This document shows positions 34,861-43,018 of a stretch of 43,529 nt of DNA, piece by piece. The position numbers were made by a program, and so were the translations under genes. Source of the DNA: an uncultured Candidatus Melainabacteria bacterium (GTDB lineage: Bacteria > Cyanobacteriota > Vampirovibrionia > Gastranaerophilales > Gastranaerophilaceae); NCBI GenBank assembly GCA_934754735.1, contig CAKVJE010000003.1, positions 1-43,529 of the forward strand, read 5' to 3'. Each line of letters starts with the position of its first letter. The stretch's first letter is position 1. The notes beneath the pieces are model-generated. The model searched no databases and was not told the origin of the DNA. It saw nothing but the letters and a program-made list of their open reading frames with translations.

Positions 34861-35041
34861 TTTTCTATTATTAGGGCAAGAATTAGCTTCAAGCCCTTTT
34901 TTAATGCCTGTTTCCAGAGTTCGATTGTTAGCATTTTTTTGTACCAAATTGTACTGATTTTCTATTATTGTTTGGAATATCGGCTTTAGTTTTATGTTAA
35001 AGTTTTTATCTTTATATGTGATTTCTTCTGAAATAATTTCT
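34861..35041 (-). pseudogene. C-terminal remnant of a site-specific recombinase (likely serine type)
   Basis: Read on the minus strand, 35041-34861 gives an open stretch of about 60 residues (TEIISEEITYKDKNFNIKLKPIFQ..., then LETGIKKGLEANSC). It resembles the end of a large serine recombinase and runs into the tRNA-Asn. It has no start and is cut off near 35041, where iteron-like repeats begin. It probably marks a former element next to the tRNA. The family call is uncertain. Confidence 0.4.
34873..34902 (+). terminator. Terminator of tRNA-Asn
   Basis: AGGGC/GCCCT with inner AAG/CTT is followed by TTTTTT. Confidence 0.7.
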
Positions 35042-35045
35042 GTAG

Positions 35046-35185
35046 ATTATCAGAGAGATTGAGAAAAGTACCCCCGGAAGTTTGAGAGAATTCTCAATTT
35101 ACACGCATTTAGAGGGAAATATTTCAAAACTAACTGATATAAATTCCAAAACTCTCTGATAATTTCATTCTTAAACTAACTGATA
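35046..35185. repeat. Iteron-like AACTNNCTGATA repeats
   Basis: Three direct copies (AAAACTAACTGATA at 35126, AAAACTCTCTGATA at 35148, AAACTAACTGATA at 35173) are spaced 22-25 bp. One inverted copy (TTATCAGAGAG, 35047-35057) lies further left. Between them sits a TTGAGA/TCTCAA hairpin. The array ends just before the promoter of the UDG-family gene. It may be a transposon end or an operator. Confidence 0.65.
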
Positions 35186-35190
35186 CTATT

Positions 35191-35219
35191 TTGATAAGTT
35201 ATGTGTTAATATACATTAT
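35191..35219 (+). promoter_or_regulatory. Probable promoter of the UDG-family gene
   Basis: TTGATA, a 17-bp spacer and CATTAT lie about 18 bp before ATG 35237 and directly after the last AACTNNCTGATA repeat. Confidence 0.5.
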
Positions 35220-35236
35220 GTTGGAATGAGAATATA

Positions 35237-35872
35237 ATGAACAATACCCACATAAAGAAAGTTGAATATTTTATATCTTTATTAAAGACATTTGATTCTA
35301 GTGTTTTATCAAATGCAAAATATATTTTTAATCCTTGGATAGAATCTGATGAAACCGACATTGATAATGCACAAGACATAAGATGTGATAATTTAAGAAA
35401 TTATTTATTACAGATTGAAAAGGTTGATTACATTTTAATAGCGGAATCACCAAGCAAAGGCGCTCGTTATACTGGTATTGCTATGACATCCGAAAAAGTA
35501 ATTAAAGAATGTGATTTGCCATTCCAATGCACTTCAAAAAAGAGAGCAATATATGAATTAACTGCATCAAAAGTTTGGAATGAGATAAAAACAAGCAAGA
35601 AATCATTTGTTTTATGGAATGCTTTTGCATTTAATATTCACAAAGAAAAAAATAAATGGTTTGAAAATCCTATACCAGAAGAATTGAAAGCAAATAAACA
35701 TATTTTAGAGTACTTTACAAAAGAATTATACCCAAGTACAACAATTATAGCATTGGGCAAAACTGCAAAAACAGCACTCGAAACGTTAGAAATTAAAAAT
35801 TTTTATTCTATAAGGCATCCTTCTAATGATTACAATAAAGAATTCCCTAAACAAATATCAGAATTTTTGTAA
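35237..35872 (+). CDS. Uracil-DNA glycosylase superfamily protein
   Basis: The 211-residue product has the superfamily layout: motif 1 in the form LIAESPSKGARYTGIAMTSE, a WNAFAFNIHK segment, the central strand IIALGKTAKTAL, and motif 2 IRHPSN near the C terminus. Members remove uracil or other damaged bases. The usual catalytic Asp/Asn of motif 1 is not obvious (ESPSKG instead of GQDPY or GEAPG), so activity may differ. It lies in a scarred accessory zone behind iteron-like repeats and is probably horizontally acquired. GGAATGAGA precedes ATG. Confidence 0.75.
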   Translation: MNNTHIKKVEYFISLLKTFDSSVLSNAKYIFNPWIESDETDIDNAQDIRCDNLRNYLLQIEKVDYILIAESPSKGARYTGIAMTSEKVIKECDLPFQCTSKKRAIYELTASKVWNEIKTSKKSFVLWNAFAFNIHKEKNKWFENPIPEELKANKHILEYFTKELYPSTTIIALGKTAKTALETLEIKNFYSIRHPSNDYNKEFPKQISEFL

Positions 35873-35903
35873 TTTTACAACTCGGTTCGTTTTTAGCAGG
35901 TAG

Positions 35904-35921
35904 GGTGCAATTTTTTGCACC
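35904..35921. repeat. Palindrome GGTGCAA-N4-TTGCACC
   Basis: Perfect 7-bp arms around TTTT lie between the UDG-family gene and the minus-strand pseudogene. It could act as a weak terminator. Confidence 0.55.
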
Positions 35922-36135
35922 TTAAACTCTTAGTCGTAATAATTTCACAGCTCTGCCAATTATATTAACAAAGTCATTTAATTGCGTCGCTTTGTAACAA
36001 AATTCCTTCATAGGCCCTGACAAAATACTGGCATTAATGTGGAATATTGCTAAAAGCTCTGAATCTTTACCTGCTAATATAGCAAAATATCAGCAGAGAG
36101 ACCATTGACGCGAATTTGCAGATGTGCTTCATTGA
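35922..36135 (-). pseudogene. Frameshifted fragment of an unknown protein
   Basis: The minus strand reads QFNEAHLQIRVNGLSADIL, then needs a +1 shift near 36083 to continue AGKDSELLAIFHINASIL..., KEFCYKATQLNDF and IGRAVKLLRLRV with a stop at 35922-35924. The protein-like composition in both parts suggests a decayed gene. A shorter copy of its beginning lies at 43382-43435. Family unknown. Confidence 0.5.
36077..36131. repeat. Flanking repeat, copy A
   Basis: It shares about 46 of 55 positions with 43382-43435, including ATATAGCAAAATAT and GAATTTGCAGATGTGCTTCA (one difference). The two copies lie on either side of the 4-hydroxybutyrate module in the same orientation. Confidence 0.7.
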
Positions 36136-36153
36136 ATTGACAAAGTTTTTTAC

Positions 36154-36169
36154 AATTAGAATTCTAATT
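36154..36169. promoter_or_regulatory. Perfect 16-bp palindrome AATTAGAATTCTAATT
   Basis: It lies between the pseudogene and the end of the response-regulator gene. It could bind a dimeric regulator, but no gene starts next to it. Confidence 0.35.
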
Positions 36170-36246
36170 CTCTTAAAACTCGTGCGAGTAGGAACAAAAC
36201 AAATTTTTATAATAAATACTACACTAGAATCGGATATTTACATTGG

Positions 36247-36921
36247 CTACTTCATAAAATATACCATGCAAGGGCGGCCGCCGGTATCGTAATTTATTTG
36301 TTCTATAACTTCACTGTTTTTTGTTAAATAGTGCATGTATTTTCGAACCGTAACTTTTGAAATATCCAAAAATGCTGCAATTTGTTCTGATGTATGTCCG
36401 CTATTTGTATCTTCTCTTAAGTATTCGCGGATTTTGTCTAATGTCTTTTCTTGAATACCTTTTGGAAGTTCAAAATTATTATTCCCAAAATGTTCGCTAT
36501 TCATAATTTCATCAATTTTTTTCTGGTCCAGAACGCAAACATTATTTTTTTGAACTCTACACTCAACGAATTTGTCCAGTGCTTGTTGAAATCGTTTTTG
36601 TACAAAAGGTTTGACAAGGTAATCAATGACCCCAAAGTTTAAAACCGTATCAAGGGTATTTTTATCATTTGATGCCGTAACCATAATTATATCAGTATTA
36701 ATTTCTTCCGTTCTGATTTTTTTTAGCAAAGATAAACCATCTAACACTGGCATATAAACATCAAGGATAGTCAAATCCACTTGATTTTCTGACAAATATT
36801 TGAACGCATCATTCCCGTTCCTGAAAGATTGAACAACATAAAAACGGGAATCTTGCTCAACATAATGAGTATTTATCATTGCAACCATAGGGTCATCTTC
36901 TACGATTAAAACCTTGTACAT
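36247..36921 (-). CDS. Response regulator, CitB/DcuR type
   Basis: The 224-residue product has a receiver domain with acidic pair ED at 8-9, phosphoacceptor D54 (TILDVYMPVLDG) and K in LVKPF. A C-terminal region contains a helix-turn-helix (HTSEQIAAFLDISKVTVRKYMHYL) as in CitB/DcuR/MalR regulators of carboxylate use. It would control genes in answer to the histidine kinase at 37732. It lies 10 bp after the lactonase gene in one operon. Its likely targets are the divergent CoA-transferase and dehydrogenase genes. Confidence 0.88.
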   Translation of the reverse strand: MYKVLIVEDDPMVAMINTHYVEQDSRFYVVQSFRNGNDAFKYLSENQVDLTILDVYMPVLDGLSLLKKIRTEEINTDIIMVTASNDKNTLDTVLNFGVIDYLVKPFVQKRFQQALDKFVECRVQKNNVCVLDQKKIDEIMNSEHFGNNNFELPKGIQEKTLDKIREYLREDTNSGHTSEQIAAFLDISKVTVRKYMHYLTKNSEVIEQINYDTGGRPCMVYFMK

Positions 36922-36931
36922 TTATTACCTC

Positions 36932-37735
36932 TTATTCATAATATTTAGGTGCTAATTTCATTGTTTGGAAAAATTCCCAATCGTGAGCAGGAAAGACTTT
37001 TGCATCATATTTTTTAGCCAAACGTCTTACTTTTTCGATTGATTTTAAGAAACTTACACTATCATACATAAAACCACTCATTTTTGCAGGTGGTCCAAAA
37101 ATTTCTGATGTATAAACACAATCTTGAGGAAGAATTATAGTTTGTCCTTCAAGATGAACAACAAGCCCTAAGAGATTTGGAGTATGACCGGCAAGACAAA
37201 CTACTTCAACCCCTTTTGCAAGTTCAAAATCCTCATCAACCAAATGATATTGTTTTACGGGTGCTTCCAAATCTCCTTTGATATATCCGCCATGAGTTTC
37301 TCTATCAGGGTTCATGTGAACTTTTGCAAGTCCATATTTGTAATCTTCCCCAGGAACATAAACATCAGCGTGAGGGAATAAATTAATATTTCCTGCGTGG
37401 TCTAAGTGCATGTGAGAAAGTACAACTGTTTTAATATCTTCCGGTTTAACTCCGCAAAGTTTAAGTTGATTTTCCAATCTTTCTTCTTCTTTTTGATAAA
37501 GCGGATAAATTTCTTGCATTGTTTTAGGCCAATAACCGTTCATGGCTTCAGGGTTTGAGCCTGTGTCATATAAAATATAACCATCATCTGTTTCAATTAA
37601 ATAAGCCATTACAGGCAGTTTAATCCATTCATTTTGAACATGCGGATTAGAGCGTGTTCCAAGTGTTGCACATGCAACAACGGTATTTTTATCGGTTTCT
37701 AAATACCCTGTATTTAGTGCATAAAGTTTCATCAT
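36932..37735 (-). CDS. Metallo-beta-lactamase-fold lactonase (AHL / gamma-butyrolactone type)
   Basis: The 267-residue product carries the lactonase metal motif HMHLDH (108-113, in VVLSHMHLDHAGN), then AGHTPN, PQDCVYTSE and FPAHDWEFF for the remaining ligands. The opening MKLYALNTG and the GSNPEAM region match AHL lactonases such as AttM/BlcC. BlcC opens gamma-butyrolactone to 4-hydroxybutyrate. Since the neighbours oxidise 4-hydroxybutyrate, that substrate is attractive here, but AHLs or other lactones are possible. Its start overlaps the kinase stop (ATGA). No signal peptide is present. Confidence 0.8.
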   Translation of the reverse strand: MMKLYALNTGYLETDKNTVVACATLGTRSNPHVQNEWIKLPVMAYLIETDDGYILYDTGSNPEAMNGYWPKTMQEIYPLYQKEEERLENQLKLCGVKPEDIKTVVLSHMHLDHAGNINLFPHADVYVPGEDYKYGLAKVHMNPDRETHGGYIKGDLEAPVKQYHLVDEDFELAKGVEVVCLAGHTPNLLGLVVHLEGQTIILPQDCVYTSEIFGPPAKMSGFMYDSVSFLKSIEKVRRLAKKYDAKVFPAHDWEFFQTMKLAPKYYE

Positions 37736-38718
37736 TTCCCTTCTTTCTTAAATTTAACGGTGAATTTGGTTTCTATTTCCATTTCTGACGTAACCGAAAT
37801 TTTACCGTTATAAGTTTCAATCAATGATTTAACAACAAAAAGCCCCGTTCCTCTAGAATTACTTTTTGTCGAAAATCCGTCTTTGAATATCTTTTTCAAA
37901 TTAGATTTTTTTATTCCGTTACCATTATCGCTTACGACAATTTTTATTTCTTTTGGCGTTGATAAAATAGATACATATATTTTTTTGTTGGAAACATCTG
38001 CTGAATTTAGTGAATCCATCGCATTTTCGATTAAATTTCCAAGCACTGTTATAAAAACATCTGACGGAATTCTTGTATCGTTTTCTTCCAGTGAACTTGA
38101 TGAATCCAATGCAAAATGGATGCCAAGTTCTGATGCTCTAGCAAATTTCCCAATCAAAAGAGCAGCAATAGATGGAATTTTAATTTGTTTAATAATGGCA
38201 CTTATTATCTCTTTTTGTACCATACTGACATTCATAATGTATTCAACTGCTTCATCGTATTTTTTCATTTGGATTAAGCCTAAGATTACATGTAATTTAT
38301 TCACAAAATCGTGATTATTTGCTCTCATTGATTCGACAAGATGTTTAACCCCGGTCAAATTTTCTGCAAGTTGTACGACCTCAGTTCTGTTTCTAAAAAT
38401 AGCAAATGCTCCAACGATTTCACCATTATCATAAATTGGCATTCTATCAGAAATTACGTAATCATTTTTTAATGATTTCATCTGCACATTGAATTCTTTT
38501 TTACCTGTCGTTAAGAGTTCACCTAATCTTGATGCAGGATAAATCTCATTCAAATCTTTACCGATAGGTTCACTTTCTGTTATATGCAGCATTGGAATTG
38601 CTGATTTGTTTATAAATATAACTTTTTTGTTTTTATCAATTGCTAAGATGCCTTCCTCTAATGCCATAAGGATATCTTCACGCAATTTAAACATTTCAAG
38701 TAATTTATTTTCGTCCAT
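37732..38718 (-). CDS. Cytoplasmic sensor histidine kinase, DcuS/CitA-like
   Basis: The 328-residue product has a PAS domain (about 12-120), a dimerisation helix with the phosphorylated His in the family motif NNHDFVNKLH (H136), and an HATPase domain: LGNLIENAMDSL, SDNGNGIKKSNLKKIFKDGFSTK and RGTGLFVVKSLI. DcuS/CitA kinases normally have two membrane helices and an outer sensor domain. These are absent, so this kinase should sense a cytosolic ligand through its PAS domain, possibly 4-hydroxybutyrate, a CoA ester or a lactone. It is the first gene of the kinase-lactonase-regulator operon. Confidence 0.88.
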   Translation of the reverse strand: MDENKLLEMFKLREDILMALEEGILAIDKNKKVIFINKSAIPMLHITESEPIGKDLNEIYPASRLGELLTTGKKEFNVQMKSLKNDYVISDRMPIYDNGEIVGAFAIFRNRTEVVQLAENLTGVKHLVESMRANNHDFVNKLHVILGLIQMKKYDEAVEYIMNVSMVQKEIISAIIKQIKIPSIAALLIGKFARASELGIHFALDSSSSLEENDTRIPSDVFITVLGNLIENAMDSLNSADVSNKKIYVSILSTPKEIKIVVSDNGNGIKKSNLKKIFKDGFSTKSNSRGTGLFVVKSLIETYNGKISVTSEMEIETKFTVKFKKEGK

Positions 38719-38748
38719 AATTTTATTTTACCTTGAAATTAATATTTT

Positions 38749-40233
38749 TTACTTAATATTAGAAAATTTATACGCATCTTCAATATCAACAGGCATTTCC
38801 TTGTACTTACAAGTGTTTATAGCCTTATCAAGATAATCGTACAATTCCTGTTTAAATTTCGGATGTGCACAATTTTCGATAATTGTTTTGGCTCTTTCTA
38901 TCGGGTCTAAACCTCTCAAATCTGCAACCCCTTGTTCTGTAATAAGTGCGTGGATTTCATGGATTGTATGGTCAACGTGACTAACAAGTGGGACAATACA
39001 AGAGATTTCTCCATTTTTTGCAGTAGATTTTGTGATAAAAATTGATAGTCCAGCATTTTCGCAATAATCGCCAGAACCGCCGACACCATTCATCAAACGA
39101 CAACCGTTAATGTATGAAGAATTAGTGTTACCATAAATATCTGCCTCAATAACTGTGTTAATCGCAATTATACCAAGTCTTCTGATAACTTCGGGGTGGT
39201 TACTGATTTCTTGCGGTCTTAGTACAATTTTATCTTTATATTTTTCAAAGTTTTTAAAGAACTCATCAATCTTATCCCAAGAGATTGTCAAGGACGTACC
39301 CGATGCACATTTAACTTTTCCTGCCTCAATAAGGTCGAAAATTGAATTTTGCAAAACTTCTGAATATACTGTTAAATCTTCAAAATCAGAATCTTTCAAA
39401 CATTCTAAAACTGCATTTGAAACACTGCCGACACCTGCTTGAATAGGAGGAAGCGGATTACACAATCTTTTATGTTCAACTTCATTTTTCAAAAAGTTAA
39501 CCAAATTTTTAGCCATAGCATCAAATTCCGCATCAGATGGTACAACTTTCCTTCCATTATCAGGAATTGTGCTGTGAACAACAGCAACAACTTTATCAAA
39601 ATCACATTTTATATAAGGTGTTCCAATTCTATCGTCAACTTTTGTAATTGGAATAGGTTTTGTATATGGAGGATTTTCAGGAGAATAAACATCATGAACC
39701 CCTTCTAAAGACGCTGGAACATAAGTGTTTACTTCAATTATAATTTTGTCCGCACATTCTGCATATATGTTAGAAGTACCAACAGAAGTTGTCGGAATAA
39801 TATTTCCGTTTTCATCAATCGCAGTTGCTTCAATTATTGCAACATCAACATGGTTTAAGAAATTTCTTTTTACCCATACAGGCATCAAACCAAGCGGAAC
39901 ATCATGATAGCCGACTTTCCCGTCATTAATCGCATTTCTCAAATCTTTATTGGTTTGGTAAGGAATACGTTTTTTTAAAGCTCCTTTTCTTGCAAGTTCA
40001 CCATCAAACTCATCTCCGAGAGAAGCTCCTGAATAAACTGTTAAATCAAGCTTTTCACCGTTATCTGCACGTTTGGCAAGCTCTCCTGCAATAACTTTAG
40101 GATACCCTGCAATCGTAAAACCACTAACACCAAGTGTCATATTAGGGTTTATAAACTTTGCAGCCTCAGCCGGTTCCATAACTTTAGTTAAATATCTTTT
40201 ATCTCTAATCCTTTTTTCAAATTCTTTGTCCAC
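38749..40233 (-). CDS. cat1: Succinyl-CoA:acetate CoA-transferase (Cat1-like)
   Basis: The 494-residue product belongs to the acetyl-CoA hydrolase/transferase (Cat1/Ach1) family: SGFTIAGYPKVIAGELAKRA at the start, SGASLGDEFDGELA, PGxGSVSNAVLE-like GVGSVSNAV, catalytic-Glu region NTVIEADIYGNTNSS and GVGGSGDY. It would move CoA between succinate and acetyl-CoA, giving succinyl-CoA for the next enzymes. The start is taken as GTG 40233 with GAGGT about 8 nt before it; an 11-residue longer frame is possible. The gene is separate from the kinase operon and divergent from sucD. Confidence 0.87.
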   Translation of the reverse strand: MDKEFEKRIRDKRYLTKVMEPAEAAKFINPNMTLGVSGFTIAGYPKVIAGELAKRADNGEKLDLTVYSGASLGDEFDGELARKGALKKRIPYQTNKDLRNAINDGKVGYHDVPLGLMPVWVKRNFLNHVDVAIIEATAIDENGNIIPTTSVGTSNIYAECADKIIIEVNTYVPASLEGVHDVYSPENPPYTKPIPITKVDDRIGTPYIKCDFDKVVAVVHSTIPDNGRKVVPSDAEFDAMAKNLVNFLKNEVEHKRLCNPLPPIQAGVGSVSNAVLECLKDSDFEDLTVYSEVLQNSIFDLIEAGKVKCASGTSLTISWDKIDEFFKNFEKYKDKIVLRPQEISNHPEVIRRLGIIAINTVIEADIYGNTNSSYINGCRLMNGVGGSGDYCENAGLSIFITKSTAKNGEISCIVPLVSHVDHTIHEIHALITEQGVADLRGLDPIERAKTIIENCAHPKFKQELYDYLDKAINTCKYKEMPVDIEDAYKFSNIK

Positions 40234-40269
40234 AGTTTTTACCTCACTTACTCTTTCACTTACCAATAA

Positions 40270-40286
40270 TTTATCATATTGATAAA
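40270..40286. promoter_or_regulatory. Palindrome TTTATCA-N3-TGATAAA in the divergent promoter region
   Basis: Perfect 7-bp arms lie 37 bp upstream of the cat1 start and 158 bp from sucD. It is a natural candidate site for the CitB/DcuR-type regulator. Confidence 0.5.
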
Positions 40287-40444
40287 ATTTGTATGTACTA
40301 ACGAAATTAAAAAAAGAGTTTGGAAAGTAAAGAAAGTTTTAAATAACGCAAAAAAATTTTTATACTTACAAAAGAATGTACAAAATTGAATTACAAAACT
40401 AACATATTGTTATAGGTTGAAATTGTAAGAAAGGAAATATAAAA

Positions 40445-41830
40445 ATGGAAAACGAAATTAGTGCAGAAGAATTGATTAATTCGTTAGTTGAAAAAGCTCA
40501 TAAAGCTCAACAAGAATTTGAATCATTTTCTCAAGAACAAACAGATGCTATTGTTAAAGAAATTGGTAAAGTCGTTTATGATAGAGCTGAAGAATTAGCC
40601 AGAATGACAGTTGATGAAACTCAAATGGGTGTTTATGAAGACAAAGTTGCAAAATGCCACGGTAAATCAAAATGTATTTGGAACAGTTTGAAAGGCAAAA
40701 AATCAGTAGGGATTATTGAAGAAAATAAAGAAACAGGAATTATCAAAGTTGCAAAAGCAAAAGGTGTCGTTGGTGCAGTAACCCCTGTAACAAATCCTGT
40801 TGTAACTCCAATGTGTAATATTATGTTTGCTATTAAAGGTCAAAACGCAATTATTATTGCTCCGCACCCAAGAGCAGAACATGTAAACAAATACGTTGTA
40901 GATTTGTTTAGAGAAATTTTGAAAAAACACAACGCTCCTGTTGATTTAATTCAAACAATCGAAAAATCATCAATTGATGCTACAAATGAATTAATGAAAA
41001 AAGTTGATGTAGTTGTAGCAACAGGCGGTGGCGGTATGGTTAAAGCTGCTTATTCATCAGGTCACCCTGCATTAGGTGTTGGTCCTGGTAACGTTCAAGT
41101 TATTATGGATAGAGGAATTGACTACGAAGATGCCGTTAAGAAAATTATCATCGGCAGAACTTTTGATAATGGTATCATTTGTTCAGGTGAACAAGCCGTA
41201 TTCATTCCAAAAGAAGATTTTAATAAAGTTCTTGACTTGTTTAGAAAAAACGGCGTATTTGTTGTTGAAGATGAAGCATTAATCAAAAAATTTGCTGATA
41301 CAATCTTCCCTGAAAACGGTCCAATCAATAGAAAAATTGTTGGTCAATCTGTTCAAACAATTGCAAAACTTGCTGATGTTGAAGTTCCGGAAGGTACAAG
41401 AATGATTTTGATTAAGGCAAGGGCAATCGGTAAAGGCAACGGCGAACCTTTATGTCGTGAAAAAATGTGTCCTGTAATGATTACTGCTCCTTACGATACA
41501 TTTGAAGATGCTATTAAACTTGCTCAATCAGATTTGGAATATGAAGGAAAAGGTCATACAGCATCAATTCATTCAAATGATATGGAACATGTTCGTTATG
41601 CAGGTGAAAATTTGACGGTAAGTCGTTTAATTGTTAACCAATCCTCATCAACAGGTGCAGGCGGCAGTTTGTATAATGGCTTTGCTCCAACTACAACATT
41701 AGGTTGTGGATCTTGGGGTAACAACAGTATTTCAGAAAACTTGAATTACACTCACTTAATTAACGTTTCTCAAATCGGACTTTATAATAAGGATAAAAAA
41801 GTTCCGACAGATGAAGAAATTTGGGCTTAA
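40445..41830 (+). CDS. sucD: CoA-dependent succinate-semialdehyde dehydrogenase
   Basis: The 461-residue product is of the acylating aldehyde dehydrogenase type, like C. kluyveri SucD. It shows GVVGAVTPVTNPVVTPMCN, ATGGGGMVKAAYSSGHPALGVGPGN and the catalytic Cys at NGIICSGEQ (C246). It reduces succinyl-CoA to succinate semialdehyde with NAD(P)H, or the reverse. AAAGGAAAT precedes ATG. It is the first gene of the plus-strand operon and is divergent from cat1, which makes its substrate. Butyraldehyde or acetaldehyde enzymes are close relatives, but the context favours this one. Confidence 0.85.
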   Translation: MENEISAEELINSLVEKAHKAQQEFESFSQEQTDAIVKEIGKVVYDRAEELARMTVDETQMGVYEDKVAKCHGKSKCIWNSLKGKKSVGIIEENKETGIIKVAKAKGVVGAVTPVTNPVVTPMCNIMFAIKGQNAIIIAPHPRAEHVNKYVVDLFREILKKHNAPVDLIQTIEKSSIDATNELMKKVDVVVATGGGGMVKAAYSSGHPALGVGPGNVQVIMDRGIDYEDAVKKIIIGRTFDNGIICSGEQAVFIPKEDFNKVLDLFRKNGVFVVEDEALIKKFADTIFPENGPINRKIVGQSVQTIAKLADVEVPEGTRMILIKARAIGKGNGEPLCREKMCPVMITAPYDTFEDAIKLAQSDLEYEGKGHTASIHSNDMEHVRYAGENLTVSRLIVNQSSSTGAGGSLYNGFAPTTTLGCGSWGNNSISENLNYTHLINVSQIGLYNKDKKVPTDEEIWA

Positions 41831-41846
41831 ATATGTTGTTATAATA

Positions 41847-41877
41847 AATTCCGGATTGCATAATGTAGTCCGGAATT
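41847..41877 (+). other. Intercistronic hairpin between sucD and the 4-hydroxybutyrate dehydrogenase gene
   Basis: Perfect 9-bp arms AATTCCGGA/TCCGGAATT are not followed by a T tract. It may stabilise the sucD mRNA or tune expression of the second gene. Confidence 0.6.
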
Positions 41878-41902
41878 CTCCTAAAAGAAAGGATTTTTAA
41901 TC

Positions 41903-43018
41903 ATGAAACAGTTAATATTAAAACCGGAATTGCATAAATTCCAAACTTGCAAAGAATTTGCAAAAGAATTTGAATTGGGGGAAGATGATTTAATTCTTAC
42001 AAATGAATATATTTTTAATCCATATTTCAAAGAATTAAATTTGCCTGTAAAAACAATTTTCCAAGAAAAATTCGGTGCAGGTGAACCAACAGACATTATG
42101 GTTGATGCAATTATTAATGAAGCCGCAAAATATACTTTCAAAAGAATAATTGCAATCGGCGGTGGTACAATCATTGATATAGCAAAAGTTTTGGCAGTAA
42201 CAAACGGAGAATCTGTCGATAAATTATACGACAAAAAAAATGAATTAAAGAAACATTATGAACTAATTATTATCCCTACAACTTGTGGTACAGGCAGTGA
42301 AGTTACAAATATTTCAATCATCAACAGAACAAGATTGGGTGTAAAAATGGGATTGACTTCGCCTGAAATGTTTGCAGAAAAGGCAGTTCTTATTCCTGAA
42401 CTTTTGAAATCATTACCGTTTAAAGTTTTTGCAACAAGCTCAATTGACGCTTTGGTACATTCTGTTGAATCAAGTTTATCCCCAAAAGCAACCGATTATT
42501 CCAAATTATTTGGTTATAAAGCTATTGAAATGATTATTACAAGCTATCAAAGACTTGTTAAAGAAGGTAAAGAAATTTTGCCTGATTTGATGGATACATT
42601 CTTGACGGCAAGCAACTTTGCTGGTATTGCGTTTGAAACAGCAGGTTGTGCAGCGGTTCACGCATTGAGTTATCCATTGGGTGCAAAATATCACGTTCCA
42701 CATGGAGAAAGCAATTATGCCGTATTTACTGGTGTTTTGAAAAATTATATGGAAATTAAACAAGATGGCGAAATCGCAACTATGAATGAATTTTTAGCAA
42801 ACCTTCTTCATTGCGATGTGAAAGTTGTTTATGAAGAACTAGAAAACTTGTTGAATTCTGTATTGCAAAAGAAACCTTTGCACGAATACGGTGTAACTGA
42901 AAAGGATGCAGAAGATTTCGCTGAAAGCGTAATGAAAACTCAAGGGCGTTTGATGGCAAATAATTTTGTTGTATTAGATTATGATAGAGTATTAAAAATT
43001 TATAAGGAGTTACTATGA
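41903..43018 (+). CDS. 4hbD: 4-Hydroxybutyrate dehydrogenase
   Basis: The 371-residue product is an iron-containing (group III) alcohol dehydrogenase. It shows AIGGGTIIDIAKVLA and TTCGTGSEVTN for cofactor binding, SSIDALVHSVES for a metal ligand, and AVHALSYPLGAKYHVPHGESNY with the two remaining histidines. It matches 4HbD of C. kluyveri in length and in context behind sucD, and would reduce succinate semialdehyde to 4-hydroxybutyrate. AAAGGA precedes ATG. It overlaps the next gene by 4 bp. Later steps to butyrate (4HB-CoA transferase, dehydratase) are not in the window. Confidence 0.87.
   Translation: MKQLILKPELHKFQTCKEFAKEFELGEDDLILTNEYIFNPYFKELNLPVKTIFQEKFGAGEPTDIMVDAIINEAAKYTFKRIIAIGGGTIIDIAKVLAVTNGESVDKLYDKKNELKKHYELIIIPTTCGTGSEVTNISIINRTRLGVKMGLTSPEMFAEKAVLIPELLKSLPFKVFATSSIDALVHSVESSLSPKATDYSKLFGYKAIEMIITSYQRLVKEGKEILPDLMDTFLTASNFAGIAFETAGCAAVHALSYPLGAKYHVPHGESNYAVFTGVLKNYMEIKQDGEIATMNEFLANLLHCDVKVVYEELENLLNSVLQKKPLHEYGVTEKDAEDFAESVMKTQGRLMANNFVVLDYDRVLKIYKELL

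Noticed and set aside
34741..34947. Minus-strand frame containing GLEPTTYRLTAGCSAIELL
   Set aside because: This peptide is a well-known false product of the antisense of tRNA genes; only the part beyond the tRNA was kept, as a recombinase-like remnant.
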